Shown one piece after another: positions 16,887 through 25,112 of a DNA stretch of 64,000 bases; the stretch's first letter is position 1, and every line of letters starts with the position of its first letter. The notes beneath the pieces were generated by a model, which did no database searches, was not told where the DNA came from, and saw nothing but the letters and a program-made list of their open reading frames with translations. The stretch is taken from positions 62,001 to 126,000 of the forward strand of contig NZ_KI669456.1 of the NCBI RefSeq assembly GCF_000507845.1, given 5' to 3'. A program made the translations under genes and the position numbers. The stretch comes from Helicobacter macacae MIT 99-5501 (lineage in GTDB: Bacteria; Campylobacterota; Campylobacteria; Campylobacterales; Helicobacteraceae).

Positions 16887-18020
16887 CTAATCAGGTCTAG
16901 GGTCGCCAGGAGCCGGACAAAACGGCAGATTATCCCCCTCATTTGCGCTAATTAGTGCTAACCAATCTTGGAATTCCCTAGAGATGATAAACTCTGAGCT
17001 AGCTGCGTTTGCACTATCTTTTGGGATATATGATGGCTTAGCAAGGTAGGGCACACCCCAATGAATCCCATAATGCGTTACGCGTAAGTAATTTCCATTT
17101 CTATCTTTCAAGGCTACCTTTTTCTCGCCGATTAGCACGGGTTTGAAAAATGCCTTATTTTCTTTAGGTGGCTTTGTATCATCACATTTCCCCCACACTA
17201 CCCAATCCCAATCTCCGCCACTAAGATTAGAATACATACAATTTAGCTGTGGCACAAACGCATCATAGCTAGCAATATGCCCACTCTCTACATTGTAATA
17301 CAAAGGGTATTTTTCCGTTGAGGAGGAGTCATTTCGCACATAGTATTTCACGCTTTTTTCTTCCCAAGATAGCAAAAATCCAAAATTAAGCGTCCCCGCT
17401 GGAGCGATTGTCTTTTCCCACTCAAGCATACTAGAATCAAGGCTGTGTTCATTGTATTTCTCATCAAAAGCCCACGCCGCGTAGAGAAAATCCCCATCAT
17501 CTTTTATGCTATATCGCTCATCGACACTCCAAAACTGCCCATTTTTGATTTTCCACTGCTGTCTTTCATCATTGATTACACAAGGGCTAAGGTATAGCAT
17601 ATCAGCTTCTCTAAGTGAGCTAAACACCGAGCCGGGCGCGGTTATACACACCCAAGTGTTATTTATGTAGTAGGCTAGGCGAGATAGGACATCATAACGG
17701 GCTTTGAGTGCTTCATCACGCGAACAGCTTATAAGTGCCATATACGAGTAGTTTTGCGCACTAGCAGAGAATTGCGGTGCATAGCACCATTTGGCATTGC
17801 CCTGCACCCGCACGGCTATGGGAGTGTCTTTGGGATTATCTGGCGGGAGCTGTCTAGGCGAAGATAGATTTGGCGTAGCTCCTAGTGCTTTTAGTGTTTG
17901 TCCTTGAGTGCGCTTATTTTGGCTAGACTGATTGCTAGGTTTGTTATGAAGCGAGCAAGAAGCAAAAAATAGCGACACAAAGAGTAGCGCAAAAATCGCT
18001 AATGAAGATTTTTGTAGCAT
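16887..18020 (-). CDS. Lipoprotein resembling the ricin-lectin half of DUF1561/PF07598 proteins
   Basis: 377 residues with a lipobox FFASC (Cys22). After a Ser/Asn/Gln-rich linker the protein has ricin-B-type features: paired cysteines and aromatic repeats, RQQW at 153-156, and a second DWDWVVW block near 270. The start of the mature core (AKWCYAP at 76-82) and the end (GDNLPFCPAPG) match, from memory, the N-terminal part of DUF1561 proteins, which normally continue into the domain encoded here by the next gene. It is probably surface-attached and glycan-binding. First of a two-gene unit; the frame is clean, so it is not a simple broken gene. Confidence 0.8.
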   Translation of the reverse strand: MLQKSSLAIFALLFVSLFFASCSLHNKPSNQSSQNKRTQGQTLKALGATPNLSSPRQLPPDNPKDTPIAVRVQGNAKWCYAPQFSASAQNYSYMALISCSRDEALKARYDVLSRLAYYINNTWVCITAPGSVFSSLREADMLYLSPCVINDERQQWKIKNGQFWSVDERYSIKDDGDFLYAAWAFDEKYNEHSLDSSMLEWEKTIAPAGTLNFGFLLSWEEKSVKYYVRNDSSSTEKYPLYYNVESGHIASYDAFVPQLNCMYSNLSGGDWDWVVWGKCDDTKPPKENKAFFKPVLIGEKKVALKDRNGNYLRVTHYGIHWGVPYLAKPSYIPKDSANAASSEFIISREFQDWLALISANEGDNLPFCPAPGDPRPD

Positions 18021-18191
18021 TGCAAATCCTTAAAATTGGTATGCAGACATATTACAACAGATTTTACAACATATCATCTGAAATCTTATAAACGCGCGTT
18101 TGGATTAGATTTGCACAAGTTTTTGGCAATAGATTTTGCCTATCTAGTTTTGCCTACTCTTACCCCCTCACAAACCCAATATTGCATTTCC

Positions 18192-19790
18192 TTAGCACTC
18201 CTTTGCATAGCGCATAATATCTAGGATTTGCTCCTTTGTTTTTTCTCCTTTTGCACGCTCCTTTAGATATTCCTTAGAGGCAAGCCCTAGCTTTGCCTCA
18301 TCGCGAAATACCGCCCTTACCAAGTCCATTCCCGCGTAAAATTCTTTCATCAGCACCACGCATACATAGTGCCCAAACTCCGTGCACCGCAGTATCCTTT
18401 TAAAATCTAGATTCTCTCCCGCGCTATTATCCCCCTTATCACGCCTTTTATCAAAATCCCTTTCCACCCTTATCGCGCCACACGCCTTTAGCCCCGCTAT
18501 CTCCAAGCGCAAATCCCTCTCCAAATCGCATTCATTGCTCACATTAAACTCCTCTATATCAAGTCTGCCTGAAAAAATCTCGCACAAAAACAAATAGCGC
18601 AAAATATCCACTCTCGCAAAATCCGTATAAGCGATATTTGCATTGCGCTTCTTAGCCACGCTCTCGCAGTAGTCTTTGAGGTTAAACGCATTGACAAAAA
18701 GCCTCCCGCCGATGAAGCTAAACGCCCCACTTCCCGCGCCCAAATACTGATGATTGGCACTGACATATTCATCATTGAGCGTGCTTGCTTGTGTCGCTTG
18801 ATTTTGCCCACTATTTTCCCCGCCACAAAAACTTTCGCCACAATTTTTTGCACGATTTTCCTCGCTATTTTCCCCGTGATTCCCCACAAGATTTTCACTA
18901 TGATTCCCCTCACAATCCAAAACCTTAGAAAACCCCCACGCATTGTTGCGTTTATAGTCGCTAAACTCTGCGCAAATGATTCTATAAAACTCCAATTCAT
19001 TATCCTGCATAGCCCCGCCTAGCGCACTCTCTATCTTTGATTTGGTGAGGTTTGAGCGCATAAGCGGGTAGGTAGTAATTTGCTGTGCACCGATAGATTT
19101 TGCGATAGCTATGTCGCGCAAAAGCTGCTCTTTGGTTTGGTTTGGGAAATTGAAAATCAAATCAATGCTAAGCGTAGGCAAAATCCCGCACGCCTTTGCT
19201 AGCTTCTCTTGGAGAATCGCACTTGAGCCAAATTTCTCATACCGCCCGATTTTGTGCAAAATCTCATCATCAAAGCTCTGCACCCCACAGCTAAGGCGCG
19301 TGATAAGCCCCCTAAATCGCTCTAATTGCGCCCTCTCAATGTGGCTAGGGTCGCTCTCACACGAGATTTCTTTGATACTAAAGAGCTTTTTACACAGCTC
19401 CAAAGTCTTTAATAGCTCGCTTTCATTGATGAGTGTCGTCCCGCCACCCACCACAAGCGTGTCAAAATCAAAGCCCTTGTCTTTGATAGTGTGTAGCTCT
19501 GCTCGCAGGGCTTGAAAATACGCGGCGGCTAGATTCTCATCATAAAGGTATTTGTGGAAGCTACAATACGGGCAAAATGTGTGGCAAAAGGGGATATGGA
19601 TATACAGCATTGTGGGCTTGCCATTTGGCAAGATTTCGCTCTGCCCTAGTCGCACTTTGAAGCTCCGCTTTAGCGCGCTTTGCATAGAGTGGCTTGCATA
19701 GCGCGTAGCAAGGGATTGAATGAGGGTTTTTGTGGGATTTTTTGCAAAAAGAGAGTGTCTTAGCAAGTGATTTTGGGCGACATTTGACAC
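18192..19790 (-). CDS. HemN/HemW-like radical SAM protein
   Basis: 532 residues starting at a GTG with AAGGAG upstream. The radical SAM cluster is HIPFCHTFCPYCSFH (CxxxCxxC) near residue 65-80, followed by GGGTTL, an ESDP segment and GVQSF, all typical of the coproporphyrinogen oxidase-like family. This family includes oxygen-independent HemN, heme chaperone HemW and heme-degrading ChuW-type enzymes; I cannot choose among them. Residues about 291-333 are a low-complexity Asn/Gly/Glu/Cys insertion with the recurring pattern GEN/NxGEN, absent from the usual fold. A second Lys/Arg/Asp-rich loop occurs near the C terminus. Confidence 0.85.
   Translation of the reverse strand: MSNVAQNHLLRHSLFAKNPTKTLIQSLATRYASHSMQSALKRSFKVRLGQSEILPNGKPTMLYIHIPFCHTFCPYCSFHKYLYDENLAAAYFQALRAELHTIKDKGFDFDTLVVGGGTTLINESELLKTLELCKKLFSIKEISCESDPSHIERAQLERFRGLITRLSCGVQSFDDEILHKIGRYEKFGSSAILQEKLAKACGILPTLSIDLIFNFPNQTKEQLLRDIAIAKSIGAQQITTYPLMRSNLTKSKIESALGGAMQDNELEFYRIICAEFSDYKRNNAWGFSKVLDCEGNHSENLVGNHGENSEENRAKNCGESFCGGENSGQNQATQASTLNDEYVSANHQYLGAGSGAFSFIGGRLFVNAFNLKDYCESVAKKRNANIAYTDFARVDILRYLFLCEIFSGRLDIEEFNVSNECDLERDLRLEIAGLKACGAIRVERDFDKRRDKGDNSAGENLDFKRILRCTEFGHYVCVVLMKEFYAGMDLVRAVFRDEAKLGLASKEYLKERAKGEKTKEQILDIMRYAKEC
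18800..18920. repeat. Degenerate short tandem repeats within the HemN-like gene
   Basis: Imperfect repeats built on the words TTTTCC, CCCGTGATTCCCC and CCACAA, encoding the GEN/NHGEN-rich insertion. The unit is too degenerate to give an exact period by eye. Confidence 0.5.
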
Positions 19791-20089
19791 TTGGACTCCT
19801 TAGTAAAGCAAGTGGTGTAAGTAGTGGGCAAAGCGGTGCTAATATGAGAAATGTTTAAAACAAATTCGCATTATACGCTAATAATAAAAATTTATGAGGA
19901 AATATTTTATGTGTTCGCGCTGATTTTGGCAAATAAGCTAAACGCGCTTAAGTTTGGTAAAAAATCTTGCTACCAAAAAAACTTTTGACACAATCAAAGC
20001 TAGCGCAAAAATTAGTGCAAAATTCGTCCTAATGCGCTATTATAGAATTTATAAATGCTAAAAAGCAATGATGCTTAAAAAGGATAGCA

Positions 20090-21502
20090 ATGCAGAATTT
20101 ATATGATTTATTTGGCACTCTTGTGGGGGAAGCTAGCGGATTTTTATACACTTATTGGCTTGTGTTTGCACTGATTTTGTGCGGGCTGTATCTCACTATT
20201 GCTACGCGCTTTATCCAAGTGCGATTTTTGCGCGATGTATTTGGTGTGCTAAAAGAGCGGAGCGAAAAAGAGCATATCTCGCCCTTTGGTGCACTGATGA
20301 TTTCTACTGCCTCTCGTGTAGGTATAGGCAATATCGTGGGTGTCTCTGTGGCGATTGCAAGTGGGGGGAGTGGTGCGCTATTTTGGATGTGGGTAAGCGC
20401 GATTGTGGGCGGGGCAAGTGCGTTTGTAGAATCCACTCTAGCACAAGTCTATAAGCGCAGGGTTGGCACTCATCGCTACAAAGGCGGTCCTGCATACTAC
20501 ATAGAGCAAGCACTAGGCTCGCGCAAGCTAGGCGTTATCTTTGCTATTTCACTCATTTTTTGCTTTGCCTATGGATTCAATGGCTTGCAGGCTTTTACGC
20601 TTACCTCGTCATTTGAGATTTTCGTAGGTAGCGAAGAGTTTGCAAATGGTAATATTACGATTTTTGTGGGGCTTATTTTGGCGATTTTGGTGTCGTTTTT
20701 CTTTTTTGGCGATGATAGCAAATCCGCGCTTATCTCTTCAATCCTAGTGCCTATAATGGCGTTTGGCTACTTCGCAGTCGCCCTTGTAGTCATCGGGCTA
20801 AATGTCGATAAAATCCCACTTATCTTTGCTAGCGTATTACAAGAAGCGTTTAATTTTAGTGCGATATTTGGAGGGTTTGCAGGGAGCGCAATCGTTATCG
20901 GCATAAAGCGCGGGCTTTACTCAAATGAAGCGGGTATGGGCTCTGCGCCAAATGCCGCAGCCGCTGCGCACACTAGCCACCCTGCAAAGCAAGGAATGGT
21001 GCAAACGCTCTCCGTATTTATCGATACCTTGATTATCTGCACGGCAAGCGCGTTTATGGTGCTATGCTCTAGCATAGATAAAGCCGAGCTAAAAGGAATG
21101 GCTCTAATGCAAGCCGTGATGCAAGGGCATTTTGGCACATTTGGGCTGATTTTTGTAAGTGTGGCAATCGTGCTTTTTGCCTTTACCTCGCTTATCGGCA
21201 ACTATTTCTACGCGGAGGCAAATTTCAAATTTATCACCGAGAATAAGGTTGCTTTGCAGGTGTTTAGATTTAGCGCGGTGGTAATGGTGTTTGTCGGTGC
21301 ACAGCTAAATCTAGGCTTGGCTTGGGATTTGGCAGATATTTTTATGGGGCTTATGGCTAGCATAAATATCATAGTGATTTTGCTCCTTAGCAATATCGCA
21401 CTAAAGGTTTTGCGCGACTATGAGTCGCAGAAAAAGGCAGGGAAAAATCCTCTCTTTAAGGCACAAAGTGTGGGAATCCACAACACGCAATGCTGGAAGT
21501 GA
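20090..21502 (+). CDS. Sodium:alanine (AGCS family) symporter
   Basis: 470-residue polytopic membrane protein of the alanine/glycine:cation symporter family. Family signatures are visible: SRVGIGNIVG near residue 82-91, GPAYYIEQALG near 138, and SNEAGMGSAPNAAAAAHTSHP near 278-298, given here in two pieces as SNEAGMGSAP and NAAAAAHTSHP. About eleven hydrophobic segments are visible. It would import alanine or glycine with sodium. AAAAGGAT precedes the ATG, and a TATTATAGAAT box lies at 20038-20048. The small tautomerase gene follows 29 bases downstream. Confidence 0.93.
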   Translation: MQNLYDLFGTLVGEASGFLYTYWLVFALILCGLYLTIATRFIQVRFLRDVFGVLKERSEKEHISPFGALMISTASRVGIGNIVGVSVAIASGGSGALFWMWVSAIVGGASAFVESTLAQVYKRRVGTHRYKGGPAYYIEQALGSRKLGVIFAISLIFCFAYGFNGLQAFTLTSSFEIFVGSEEFANGNITIFVGLILAILVSFFFFGDDSKSALISSILVPIMAFGYFAVALVVIGLNVDKIPLIFASVLQEAFNFSAIFGGFAGSAIVIGIKRGLYSNEAGMGSAPNAAAAAHTSHPAKQGMVQTLSVFIDTLIICTASAFMVLCSSIDKAELKGMALMQAVMQGHFGTFGLIFVSVAIVLFAFTSLIGNYFYAEANFKFITENKVALQVFRFSAVVMVFVGAQLNLGLAWDLADIFMGLMASINIIVILLLSNIALKVLRDYESQKKAGKNPLFKAQSVGIHNTQCWK

Positions 21503-21531
21503 GGGGTTTAAATTTTAAAAGGAGGCTAGGA

Positions 21532-21777
21532 ATGCCATTTGTCAATATCCGTATAACCAAAGAAAAAGGCGAGCCCACAAAAGAGCAAAAAGCACAACTG
21601 ATAAGGGGCGTAACAAACCTGCTTAGCGAAGTGCTAGGCAAAAACAAATCTAGCACCGTAGTCATCATCGATGAAATCAGCACCGATGACTACGGGCTAG
21701 GGGGCAAGCCTATCACGCAAGTGCGCAAAGAGCAGGCAAAAGCGCAGGGCAAATCCCAAGCCAAAAAACTAAAATGA
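21532..21777 (+). CDS. 4-oxalocrotonate tautomerase family protein
   Basis: 81 residues from the ATG at 21532, chosen because AGGAGG lies just upstream and because it gives the family N terminus Met-Pro; Pro1 after Met removal is the catalytic base. The body (VNIRITKEKG, then a helix and VVIIDEIS) fits the small beta-alpha-beta tautomerases of the DmpI type found in Helicobacter. The C-terminal 15 residues are basic and low-complexity. Physiological substrate unknown. Confidence 0.88.
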   Translation: MPFVNIRITKEKGEPTKEQKAQLIRGVTNLLSEVLGKNKSSTVVIIDEISTDDYGLGGKPITQVRKEQAKAQGKSQAKKLK

Positions 21778-21977
21778 AGCGCAAAATCGTGGCGATGAAG
21801 TGAGGTAAAATCAAGCGATTTAGCGCGATTTAGTGCTATGTAGCGGGCTTTGCTAAAACTCTCGCTTCACAAGCGTATTTTGGTAAGCGCGTAGCAAGCT
21901 GCGAAAATCTATCACTATTTGTTTTCTATGCGCCTTATTTTGTCGCTTTACTTTATTGGGCTTTTTGTCTAGCTAAG

Positions 21978-23167
21978 CTAGCGAAATCTTTTATCACAAA
22001 GCACTTTGCCAAAAAGTTTTATGTAGATTCTGCTAGCCCTAATGTCGATTCTAAAGTAGTGCTTTACGCGCTGTGATATGGGTTTAAGCCTATCAATTTT
22101 TGCGCAAAACTCTTTATAATCCCTACACTCTAAAATCGCTTTTAATCGTGGATTAAAACGCAAAATATCCTCATCAAAATTATATGAAGCTATGAGATTT
22201 TTTAGTTTTGCAAAATGCTTATCCTCTGCTCCCTCTGGCATATTTTGCACCAAAGAAATATCAATTTTATGCCTCCTTAATAAGTCAAATTTGACAAAAT
22301 GCTCTAGCATATAGGCAAAATTTGCAAACTGCTCATCATAATGGTAGGCATAATTTTTCATTAAAGAGCCTGCCCTTTGACGATAAAAATACCTAGCCGT
22401 GCGAGTATAGGCGACTTTGTCCGCTAGTGCATTTACGATATTGCCAAATGTTATATCTTCGCAAAGTCGCACAGGTGGATAACGCAAGATTTTTAAAAAC
22501 TTTGCACGATATAATGCCCTACACGCTTCTATCTTGCTACCTTTGCGCGTGATTCCGCCCCTAGATTTCCACCTGCGGTAAGCAAAAATATCGCTTTTAT
22601 AATCCTCGTGCTTAAAGCGATAAACATTAAAACTTTTTGCCACCATAATGCCCTGCTTGGCGTGTGATTCTAAACAATAGATGAGATTTGCAAAATAATC
22701 TAGCGCAATCACATCATCACTATCCACAAAACCGATATAATCGCTATTGTTGGGTTTTAGAGTATTAAAGAGATAATCTAGCCCCGTGTTTCGCGCCATT
22801 CCTAGCCCCTCATTAACCTGCTTTTTGACTAAGATAAATCGCTTATCATTTTTGGCATATTGCCCCGCGATTTTAGCGGAACTATCTGTGCTACAATCAT
22901 CTACCATAATGGCTATAAAATTCTCATAAGTCTGTGCTTGGATAGAATCCAAACATTCCTTAAGGTATGTTTCTACATTGTAAATGGGGACTATGATATG
23001 AAGTAGATTTGTATCATAGTGGGGAGAATTTGCGTAAGCAGGATTTGTAAGGGCGGAGTCTTTTTGGGCGGAATTTGTAGAATCGTTTTGTGTTAGATTT
23101 TTTGGTGTTTGGTTGGTGGGGTTACTCTCTCTCTCTCTCTCTCTCGTTTTTGCGCGGTGTGGTTCAT
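21978..23167 (-). pseudogene. Phase-variable family 2 glycosyltransferase, OFF in this sequence
   Basis: A GT2-like glycosyltransferase. The frame holding the catalytic domain has HIIVPIYNVETYL, VDDCSTDSS, NEGLGMARNTG and the FVDSDD metal site. It extends upstream to 23173 without any start codon. A start with a good AAGGAG site exists at 23167 (ATG), but the (CT)10 tract at 23125-23145 puts it in another frame that stops after about 24 codons. Removing one dinucleotide joins the two frames into a 395-residue protein with IIVPIYN at 57-63. A start at the internal ATG 22952 would lose the first strand of the fold and has no clear ribosome site. Likely target: lipooligosaccharide or a surface glycan. 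Confidence 0.85.
23125..23145. repeat. (CT)10 dinucleotide contingency tract
   Basis: 21 bases, CT repeated ten times plus C (GA repeats on the coding strand), 22 bases inside the glycosyltransferase gene. Translated as alternating Arg-Glu. Counting codons shows that 9 or 12 units would be in frame with the downstream domain; 10 and 11 are not. Confidence 0.95.
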
Positions 23168-23173
23168 CACATA

Positions 23174-23179
23174 CTCCTT
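23174..23179 (-). promoter_or_regulatory. Ribosome binding site deciding the glycosyltransferase start
   Basis: AAGGAG six bases before the ATG at 23167. It is the only strong site near the gene and sets the switch: initiation upstream of the CT tract. An overlapping ATG two bases earlier is followed at once by TGA. Confidence 0.75.
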
Positions 23180-23247
23180 ATTATGATAAATATTCTAAAA
23201 AACGCGGTATTATAACACATATTTTTAAGGCAAAAAGGATTTAAAAA

Positions 23248-23778
23248 ATGCAAATCTATCTAGCGGGTGGGTGCTTTTGGGGTGTGCAGGCGTATTTTGA
23301 CTTACTGCGTGGCGTGGAGAGCACGCGCGTGGGCTATGCAAACGCGCAGGAGCGCGCGCTTAGTAATCTAAGCTATGAAGTGGTGTGTAGCGGGCTAAGT
23401 GGCGCGGTGGAAGCAGTAGAGATTACCTTTGATGAGGAGGTGCTACCGCTTGAGGAGGTGCTTGCGCGGTTTTTTAGTATCATAGACCCTGTGAGTGTCG
23501 ATAGGCAGGGAAATGACATAGGTAGCCAATACCGCAGCGGAATCTATGCGCGAGATTTGCACATTCTTGATGTGGCAAGCGAGTTTATCACGCGCCGTGT
23601 TATTCCAAAAGTCGCGCCCAAAGTCGCGCTACACACTTCTAAGCAAATCGCCACCGAAGTCCTGCCCCTGCGCAACTTCACTCCCGCAGAATCCTACCAC
23701 CAAAAATACCTAGCTAACAATCCAAATGGCTACTGTCATATTGATATTTCTAAAGCCCTAGAGCCAATAGAATCATAA
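23248..23778 (+). CDS. msrA: Peptide methionine sulfoxide reductase MsrA
   Basis: 176 residues. The catalytic GGCFWG motif is at residues 7-12 and the usual later segment GNDIGSQYRSGIY is near 89-101; the C terminus carries the family YHQKYL segment. It reduces methionine-S-sulfoxide in damaged proteins. It is single-domain, without the MsrB partner often fused in Helicobacter. AAAAAGGAT precedes the ATG, and a TATAAC box lies at 23211-23216. Confidence 0.94.
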   Translation: MQIYLAGGCFWGVQAYFDLLRGVESTRVGYANAQERALSNLSYEVVCSGLSGAVEAVEITFDEEVLPLEEVLARFFSIIDPVSVDRQGNDIGSQYRSGIYARDLHILDVASEFITRRVIPKVAPKVALHTSKQIATEVLPLRNFTPAESYHQKYLANNPNGYCHIDISKALEPIES

Positions 23779-24107
23779 AACACCACACAGAGACGATGCT
23801 TTTTGAGCGTTTTTGCGCTGTTTTGCAGATTTTGCAAATCATTAGTGCCACAAAACTGCATAAAGCCCAAAATCTATTTAGAAAAATTATGCTACAATAA
23901 GGCACTTTTGTTGTTGTCATAGTAGTTGCTACAAATGCTCCAAACTCGCGCTAGACACAGCACAAACCAAACCCAAACAATCCAAAGCAAAAGGCAAAAA
24001 GCAAAACAGCAAGATTTGAGTAAATCCAAAATCAGCAAAAATCAAGGATGTGCAAAATCGTGCTTTGCAATCCACAAGCACGATTAAAGCAAATAAAGGA
24101 GTAGAAA
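23779..24107. other. Intergenic region msrA / small membrane protein
   Basis: 329 bases without a gene. It is rich in the word CAAA and contains a promoter-like TATGCTACAAT at 23888-23898. Nothing else recognised. Confidence 0.5.
23888..23898 (+). promoter_or_regulatory. Candidate extended -10 for the small membrane protein-recO unit
   Basis: TATGCTACAAT, an extended -10 with TG one base ahead of TACAAT, about 210 bases before the first ATG. The leader is long, so another start site may exist. Confidence 0.4.
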
Positions 24108-24284
24108 ATGCCTGATAACAAACCTAGCAAAATCAATGTCCCAACATTTCGCGAAAAAAATGTCAAACTTGATGTCAAAGATGAGAGCGAGCTAAAAAAG
24201 AAAGATGATTCACTTTTTTTGTATGTCATCGGCGGGATTCTAATCGCAGTAATGTTTATCGTGCTGTTTTTAAGCGAGGCATAA
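24108..24284 (+). CDS. Small single-span membrane protein, unknown
   Basis: 58 residues: a charged, Lys/Asp-rich N-terminal part of about 34 residues, then one hydrophobic segment (LYVIGGILIAVMFIVLFL) and a short end. AAAGGAG lies 8 bases before the ATG. It is 83 bases ahead of recO and in the same direction, and may be co-transcribed. No function recognised; the clear ribosome site and topology support a real gene. Confidence 0.7.
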   Translation: MPDNKPSKINVPTFREKNVKLDVKDESELKKKDDSLFLYVIGGILIAVMFIVLFLSEA

Positions 24285-24367
24285 TTTAAATCCATACACA
24301 ATAATCGCTCAAAAGAAACCTCACAAAATCCAACCAAACAACTACGACACAACTAAAAGGGTAAAAA

Positions 24368-24994
24368 GTGCAAGGCTATATTTTGCATACCCAAAGGCAA
24401 AAAGGCGAGGACTTAATCGTCCGCATACTGACAGAATCAAAAATCAAAACCCTATATCGATTCTATGGTGCTAGGCATTCGCTCGTGCATATCGGGCACA
24501 GAATCGACTTTGTCCAAGAGAGCAATGGAGTGTTTTTGCCAAAACTTCGTAGCGTTATGCACTTAGGATTTGGCTGGGAGAGGGAGCTAGAGAGAGTGTA
24601 TGTGTGGCAGAGATTTATCGGGCTACTTGATAGGCATTTGCGCGATATTTATGAGGTTGAGAGGTTTTATATGGAGGTTTTGGACGAGGCAGCTCGCAAA
24701 CTCCTAAAGCAAAATCCTATGCGCGTGATGATAGAAGCATATAGTCAAATCCTCTCAAAAGAGGGACGAAAGCCAAGCCAAGCAAGCAACAATAGCGAGT
24801 GCTTTTTGTGCGGGGAGGCACTAGGCGAGGATATAGCACTTGCAAGGTCGTTTATGGCAGCGCATAGGCATTGTGCTCGTGGGCTGCACACACAGATGGG
24901 CAAAATAAAAGATTTCCTAAGCACAGGCGATAGCTTAAGGCTAAATGATGATGAGGTGCGCTCTTTGTATGAAGTGCTTTTGCTTGGATTTTAG
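24368..24994 (+). CDS. recO: RecO-like recombination mediator protein
   Basis: 208 residues from a GTG start. The N-terminal MQGYILHTQRQKGEDLIVRI and the following strands have the RecO OB-fold pattern. The C-terminal half is helical, with a CFLC pair and later HRHC that could form the zinc site seen in RecO. It is a little short for the family (about 230-250). It would load RecA with RecR at single-strand gaps. Confidence 0.8.
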   Translation: MQGYILHTQRQKGEDLIVRILTESKIKTLYRFYGARHSLVHIGHRIDFVQESNGVFLPKLRSVMHLGFGWERELERVYVWQRFIGLLDRHLRDIYEVERFYMEVLDEAARKLLKQNPMRVMIEAYSQILSKEGRKPSQASNNSECFLCGEALGEDIALARSFMAAHRHCARGLHTQMGKIKDFLSTGDSLRLNDDEVRSLYEVLLLGF

Positions 24995-25112
24995 GTATCT
25001 AGCAGCTTTGGCAAGATTTTGCGGGTAAAATTGTAGATAAAAATTGCGGGTAAAGTCGTGTGTAGATTTGGGGTAAATTTATGATTTATTTTGCTTATTT
25101 AAGGATTGTGCT

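Noticed and set aside
15710..18020. Reading the two DUF1561-like genes as one broken gene
   Set aside because: Each has its own signal peptide with lipobox and its own ribosome site, and the intervening 22 bases are a normal intergenic spacer, so a frameshift is unlikely.
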